Positions 58,109-64,000 of a stretch of 64,000 bases of DNA are shown in pieces. The DNA is from Streptomyces niger. GTDB lineage: Bacteria; Actinomycetota; Actinomycetes; Streptomycetales; Streptomycetaceae. Every line of letters begins with the position of its first letter. The first letter of the stretch is position 1. The stretch is from positions 20,252 to 84,251 of the forward strand of contig NZ_JOFQ01000026.1 in the NCBI RefSeq assembly GCF_000718305.1, read 5' to 3'. Under the pieces are notes generated by a model. The model made no database searches, was not told the DNA's origin, and saw nothing but the letters and a program-made list of their open reading frames with translations. The position numbers and the translations under genes are program-made.

Positions 58109-59086
58109 TCACGGCTCCGCGGGTGCGCCGCCCCGTATCAGGGCGGCGCCCAGCGGGGTGAGGGTGTGCAGCACCGCGTTGCCCTGCCGCAGGGTGACGA
58201 GCAGTCCGGCCTCCCGCAGTACGGTCGCGTGCTGGCTGGCGGAGGCGAGCGACACCTCGGCACGGCGAGCCAGTTCGCTGGTGGTGCAGCCGCCGCCGAT
58301 GCCCCGCAGGATCGCGGAGCGGGTGCGGCCGACGAGCTTGCCCAGCGAACGGCCCGGCGCCGTGGTCACCGTGGGCCGCGGCGCGTGGTGCTCGACCGGG
58401 TAGACCAGGACGGGCGTGAGGTCCGGGTCGAGCAGGGTGACCGGGGTGCGGCGGCAGAAGAACGACGGGACGAGCAGCAGCCCCCGCCCGTCCAGGTACA
58501 GGTCGCGGTCGACGGGGTAGTCCGCCTCCAGGACGGGCGGCCGCCAGCGCATCATGGGCGGCAGCGAGCCGAGCAGCCGGTCGGCGCCGCCGTCCAGCAG
58601 GGCCCGGCCGCGGGCCGCCCGGTCGGCCTCGATACGGGCCTGTATGTGCGGCCAGTACGGCGCGATGGCCGCGTCGTGGTAGTGCCGCAGGACGCCGGTG
58701 AGGCGGTGCAGCGGCCGGGTGTCGCCCTGGGCGAGGTCGCGCACCCACGGCTGGGGCGGGCGGCCGTCGCCGAGCCGGCTGAGATCGCGGTGCAGCCGCG
58801 GGGCCGGAGTGGCTTTCAGCGCGGCGAGTGCGTCATCGATTCCGAGGAGCCCTTCGGGGGGCGTCAGGAAATCGGGAAAATATCCCTTGGCCGGTATCAG
58901 TGGGGAGAGGTACCGTGTTTCACCATTCAACCGGGAGCGGGTTTCCGTACGCCATTCGTTGAGCGCCGTACCACCCTGTCGGTCGCGAAGTCGGTGAAAA
59001 CTTAAAACGGTCTCCCAGAGCGCATCAGGGCGTGCGGCGATCCGCACGCGGGCCAGATCCGGTCCACTGAAATGGACGCGCAGCAC
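58109..59086 (-). CDS. DUF5937/ArsR-like winged-helix regulator
   Basis: A 325-residue regulator. The N-terminal region of unknown function (DUF5937) opens VLRVHFSGPDLARVRIAARPDALWETVLS. The C-terminal winged helix is of ArsR type: ILRGIGGGCTTSELARRAEVSLASASQHATVLREAGLLV (residues about 270-310). No metal-binding Cys motif is seen, so it senses something other than metal. GTG at 59086 was preferred to an upstream frame because it matches the usual family opening. It lies convergent to the dioxygenase gene, and the two ends are 50 bp apart in a GCTCACGGCTCCG-rich repeat. Confidence 0.85.
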   Translation of the reverse strand: MLRVHFSGPDLARVRIAARPDALWETVLSFHRLRDRQGGTALNEWRTETRSRLNGETRYLSPLIPAKGYFPDFLTPPEGLLGIDDALAALKATPAPRLHRDLSRLGDGRPPQPWVRDLAQGDTRPLHRLTGVLRHYHDAAIAPYWPHIQARIEADRAARGRALLDGGADRLLGSLPPMMRWRPPVLEADYPVDRDLYLDGRGLLLVPSFFCRRTPVTLLDPDLTPVLVYPVEHHAPRPTVTTAPGRSLGKLVGRTRSAILRGIGGGCTTSELARRAEVSLASASQHATVLREAGLLVTLRQGNAVLHTLTPLGAALIRGGAPAEP

Positions 59087-59604
59087 CGAAACCCCACCAT
59101 CGCCATCCGTCGTCGGCCCCCCGAGCACCCGAGTATGCACACGGCCACGCGGGGTCACCACGTCCTTTTGGCCAGTCTTGAAAAGGGTCGCGCCGGGACC
59201 GAACTCCCGGAATGCTGATACTCAATTCGGCGGCGATACGGACGGCACGGATTGCTCGGACCCGTGGGGGGTGACGAGCCATCACCGGCCGTCCCGCTAC
59301 CCGCCGAAGGCCGCCGCCCGGGCCGAGCTGGCGGCGGCAGCTCCCGAGGGGGGAGTCCGGAAAAGGCGAGGGCGGCACCTCCGCACAGGTGCCGCCCTCG
59401 TTTCGCACGAACCGGAGCCCCTGCGATCGGCTGAGGGTCGGGGGCCCATCCAGCGGCTCCGGTCGTCCACGGCCGGTGTCCGGCCGCTTGCCGCCTGCCG
59501 ACCGGTGTTCGTGCACCGGCCGGCAGACGAGTCCTGGTGCGGCCGGCGCGCACGGCGCCGACCGCTGCCGCCTCAGCGGCGGCTGTTCTGCCCTTGGGCT
59601 CGGG
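59087..59604. other. Intergenic region between the DUF5937 regulator and ppdK
   Basis: About 520 bp without a gene. The left end carries the regulator's promoter. The middle holds the ppdK terminator (59361-59400). The right 200 bp read like non-coding GC-rich DNA; reading frames there are broken on both strands. I see no RNA gene. Confidence 0.5.
59361..59403 (-). terminator. Bidirectional terminator after ppdK
   Basis: A perfect 14-bp stem starts CGAGGGCGGCACCT (59367-59380) and pairs with 59387-59400 around a CCGCAC loop. On the minus strand it is followed by CCTTTTCC and on the plus strand by TTTCG. It is 205 bp downstream of the ppdK stop and is the clearest terminator of this region. 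Confidence 0.85.
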
Positions 59605-62352
<2,748 letters not shown>

Positions 62353-63363
62353 GGGACTGAACTCCTCGCGGACGGCTGCCCTGACGGCGAGGAACATACC
62401 CAGATCGAAGGCGTCTGGGTACGTCCACTCGGTCGACATGCGCCCGTAACCGGGCGTCAGCCAACAGATCGAAAGTCAACGATCTCGGCACCATGCATTC
62501 ATCTTTTGAAGTCAACGCTCCGTTCCGTATCGATGACCACGGCCGATCCTCTACGGACAGCGACACCTGACTTGATCATCCGAACGCAGATGACATGGCA
62601 CCCAGTGCCAGCATTGGAGACATGGAACCCCTCGCCAACCGCTCATCTGAGCGGCCCCCTGATCAAGGGTGGCGAGAATCACGCGCCAAGGTGACCTCGG
62701 TCCCACGATCCGGACCCGCCGATGGACGCGTCACGCCCCCGACACGCCTCCGTCATGAGCGCAGCCCGCGACCCGCTCCAGAAGGGCGTCCGCGAGCGCA
62801 TACGCCCGCGCCCGCACCTCGGGAAGCGCCGGCACGTACCTCCTTGACCAGCGCCTCCGAGTCGACCCCGAGGGCCGCCGCGATGCCCTCGTCATCACCG
62901 TCGAACCAGGCCCGCAGCACCTCGGGGCCAGCTCCGGATGCAACCGCCGAGCTCGAAGCGCGGGGCGCGCTCAGTTGAGCCCCCGAGCGAGGCGGCCAGC
63001 AACTGCCCTCACGGACCAGGGGGCGCCGAGCGACAGAATCAGGTCATTTTCGGCGGCCGGCGGAAATTGGGGCTCGACGTCCGGGGTCGCGTACCGCTCC
63101 GCGGGGACCACGAGCAGTTCGTCGAGCGCGTATCCGTGCTGCGTCAGCCGGTAGGAGCCGCACACCCCGGGTGGCCCCGCTCCGCCCCGTTCGCGCCACG
63201 TATCAGGGCGAGCACCACGCCTTCTCCCACGTCGACCTGGAACCCAAGCCGTACCGGCCCGACAACCCGCAGGACGTCGGCCGCTTCTGCCGCGAGGTGA
63301 TGCGGCGGATGGAGCGACCGACGTCCTGCGGGCGGTAGTACGTACTGCGCGATGTGCAGCGGC
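62353..63363. pseudogene. Kilobase of decayed coding sequence and the ppdK promoter region
   Basis: No intact gene is seen. 62440-62600 is AT-richer and should hold the ppdK promoter. From 62990 to 62731 on the minus strand two frames join into one protein-like sequence: PEVLRAWFDGDDEGIAAALG and GVDSEALVKEV, then frameshift to VPALPEVRARAYALADALLE and a stop. From 63180 to 63340 the plus strand reads ATYQGEHHAFSHVDLEPKPY and FCREVMRRMERPTSCGR before a stop, without a start. These look like remnants of small hypothetical genes broken by frameshifts. Confidence 0.45.
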
Positions 63364-63993
63364 TCAGTGGCCGCGGGCGATCCACTCCTCCAGGTGCGGC
63401 GCCTCGTCCCCGATGGTGGTGCTGTCGCCGTGACCGGTCAGCACCTTCGTCTCGGGCGGAAGCGTCAGGAGCCGATTGCGGATCGACTCGACGATGGTCG
63501 GGAAGTCCGAGAACGACCGGCCGGTCGCGCCCGGCCCGCCCTGGAAGAGCGTGTCACCGGTGAAGACGGTGGCCAGCGCGGGCGCGTACAGGCACACCGC
63601 ACCCGGCGCGTGCCCCGGTGTGTGCAGCACGGTCAGCTCCGTACCGGCCACCGTGAAGGTCTGCCCGTCCCCCAGCTCGCCGTCCGGCAGCCGTTCGGGG
63701 TGGGTCTGCTTCCACAGCGGCCAGTCGTCCGGGTGGAGCAGCACGGGCGCGGCAGCGCGCTCGGCGAGTTCGGGCGCGGCGTCGATGTGGTCGTTGTGCG
63801 CGTGGGTGGACAGGATCGCCAGCAGCCGGCGGCCGCCCACGGCTTCGAGAATGGCGCCGGCGTCGTGCGCGGCGTCGATGACGATCGCCTCGCGGTCGTC
63901 CCCGATGATCCAGACGTTGTTGTCGACGTCCCAGGTCCCGCCGTCGAGGGAAAACGTCCCCGAGGTGACGAGGTGTTCGATGCGAGCGGCCAT
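63364..63993 (-). CDS. MBL-fold metallo-hydrolase (glyoxalase II-like)
   Basis: A 210-residue metallo-beta-lactamase fold hydrolase. The zinc motif is STHAHNDHIDAAPEL (HxHxDH), with His in LHTPGHAPGAVCL, Asp in TVFTGDTLFQGGPGATGR and His in VLTGHGDSTTIG completing two metal sites. Its size and motifs match the YcbL-like class of hydroxyacylglutathione hydrolases and related thioesterases; in mycothiol bacteria the natural thiol would be mycothiol. ATG at 63993 was chosen over GTG at 63996. It is close to the right edge but complete. Confidence 0.92.
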   Translation of the reverse strand: MAARIEHLVTSGTFSLDGGTWDVDNNVWIIGDDREAIVIDAAHDAGAILEAVGGRRLLAILSTHAHNDHIDAAPELAERAAAPVLLHPDDWPLWKQTHPERLPDGELGDGQTFTVAGTELTVLHTPGHAPGAVCLYAPALATVFTGDTLFQGGPGATGRSFSDFPTIVESIRNRLLTLPPETKVLTGHGDSTTIGDEAPHLEEWIARGH

Positions 63994-64000
63994 CACAGCA

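Overview
The window is 64 kb of very GC-rich actinobacterial chromosome, almost certainly Streptomyces or a close relative. The signs are strong G/C third-position bias, frequent GTG and TTG starts, an HrdA-like sigma factor next to dnaG, XRE(DUF5753)/DUF397 regulator pairs, two-domain Lrp proteins and a pca operon with a PcaV-type MarR repressor. From memory only, hrdA, dnaG, dgt, nirBD and ppdK lie in a similar order in the S. coelicolor core chromosome. No transposase, integrase or CRISPR array is visible.

Region 1 (1-13.4 kb) is the accessory region of most interest. A long minus-strand operon starts with a sugar phosphate cyclase of the 2-epi-5-epi-valiolone synthase type. It continues with an SDR, a HAD phosphatase, a ROK sugar kinase, two medium-chain alcohol dehydrogenases, a TIM-barrel sugar isomerase/epimerase and an MFS exporter. 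Nearly every junction is a 4-base ATGA/GTGA overlap. An alpha/beta hydrolase, an acyltransferase-3 membrane protein and a second MFS transporter follow. This looks like a compact C7-cyclitol pathway that lacks the nucleotidyltransferase, aminotransferase and glycosyltransferase of acarbose or validamycin clusters. A divergent XRE regulator coupled to a quinone oxidoreductase-like enzyme, and an ImmA/IrrE-like metalloprotease, lie beside it.

Region 2 (13.9-30.2 kb) is housekeeping: one CAU-anticodon tRNA, two tRNA-Asn genes, a YtxH protein, an FGGY kinase, an HrdA-like sigma factor, dnaG, a GNAT enzyme, a ferredoxin-reductase-like flavoprotein, dgt, a sirohydrochlorin chelatase-like protein, adenosine deaminase, and small proteins (GGCT, SanA/DUF218, CutA, cupin, TSUP, aldo/keto reductase).

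Region 3 (30.3-40.4 kb) has an Lrp regulator divergent from an MHS-type symporter and an M20 amidohydrolase, then nirB-nirD behind a plausible GlnR operator, an SDR overlapping tail to tail with a BBE-type FAD oxidase, and an RsbW-like ATPase.

Region 4 (40.5-47.4 kb) is a patchwork. It holds an XRE/DUF397 pair, a lower-GC islet of secreted proteins and lipoproteins of unknown function (one carrying a perfect 22-bp inverted repeat inside its signal-peptide region), gene remnants, a stand-alone condensation-domain protein, an IclR regulator and six 20-bp tandem repeats.

Region 5 (47.4-53.6 kb) is the protocatechuate branch of the beta-ketoadipate pathway: a MarR/PcaV repressor divergent from pcaI-pcaJ-pcaH-pcaG-pcaB-pcaL, without pcaF. 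Region 6 (53.7-64 kb) has a sugar ABC importer lacking its ATPase, a TauD-type dioxygenase with an unusual leader, a DUF5937/ArsR-like regulator, ppdK, a stretch of decayed coding sequence and an MBL-fold hydrolase.
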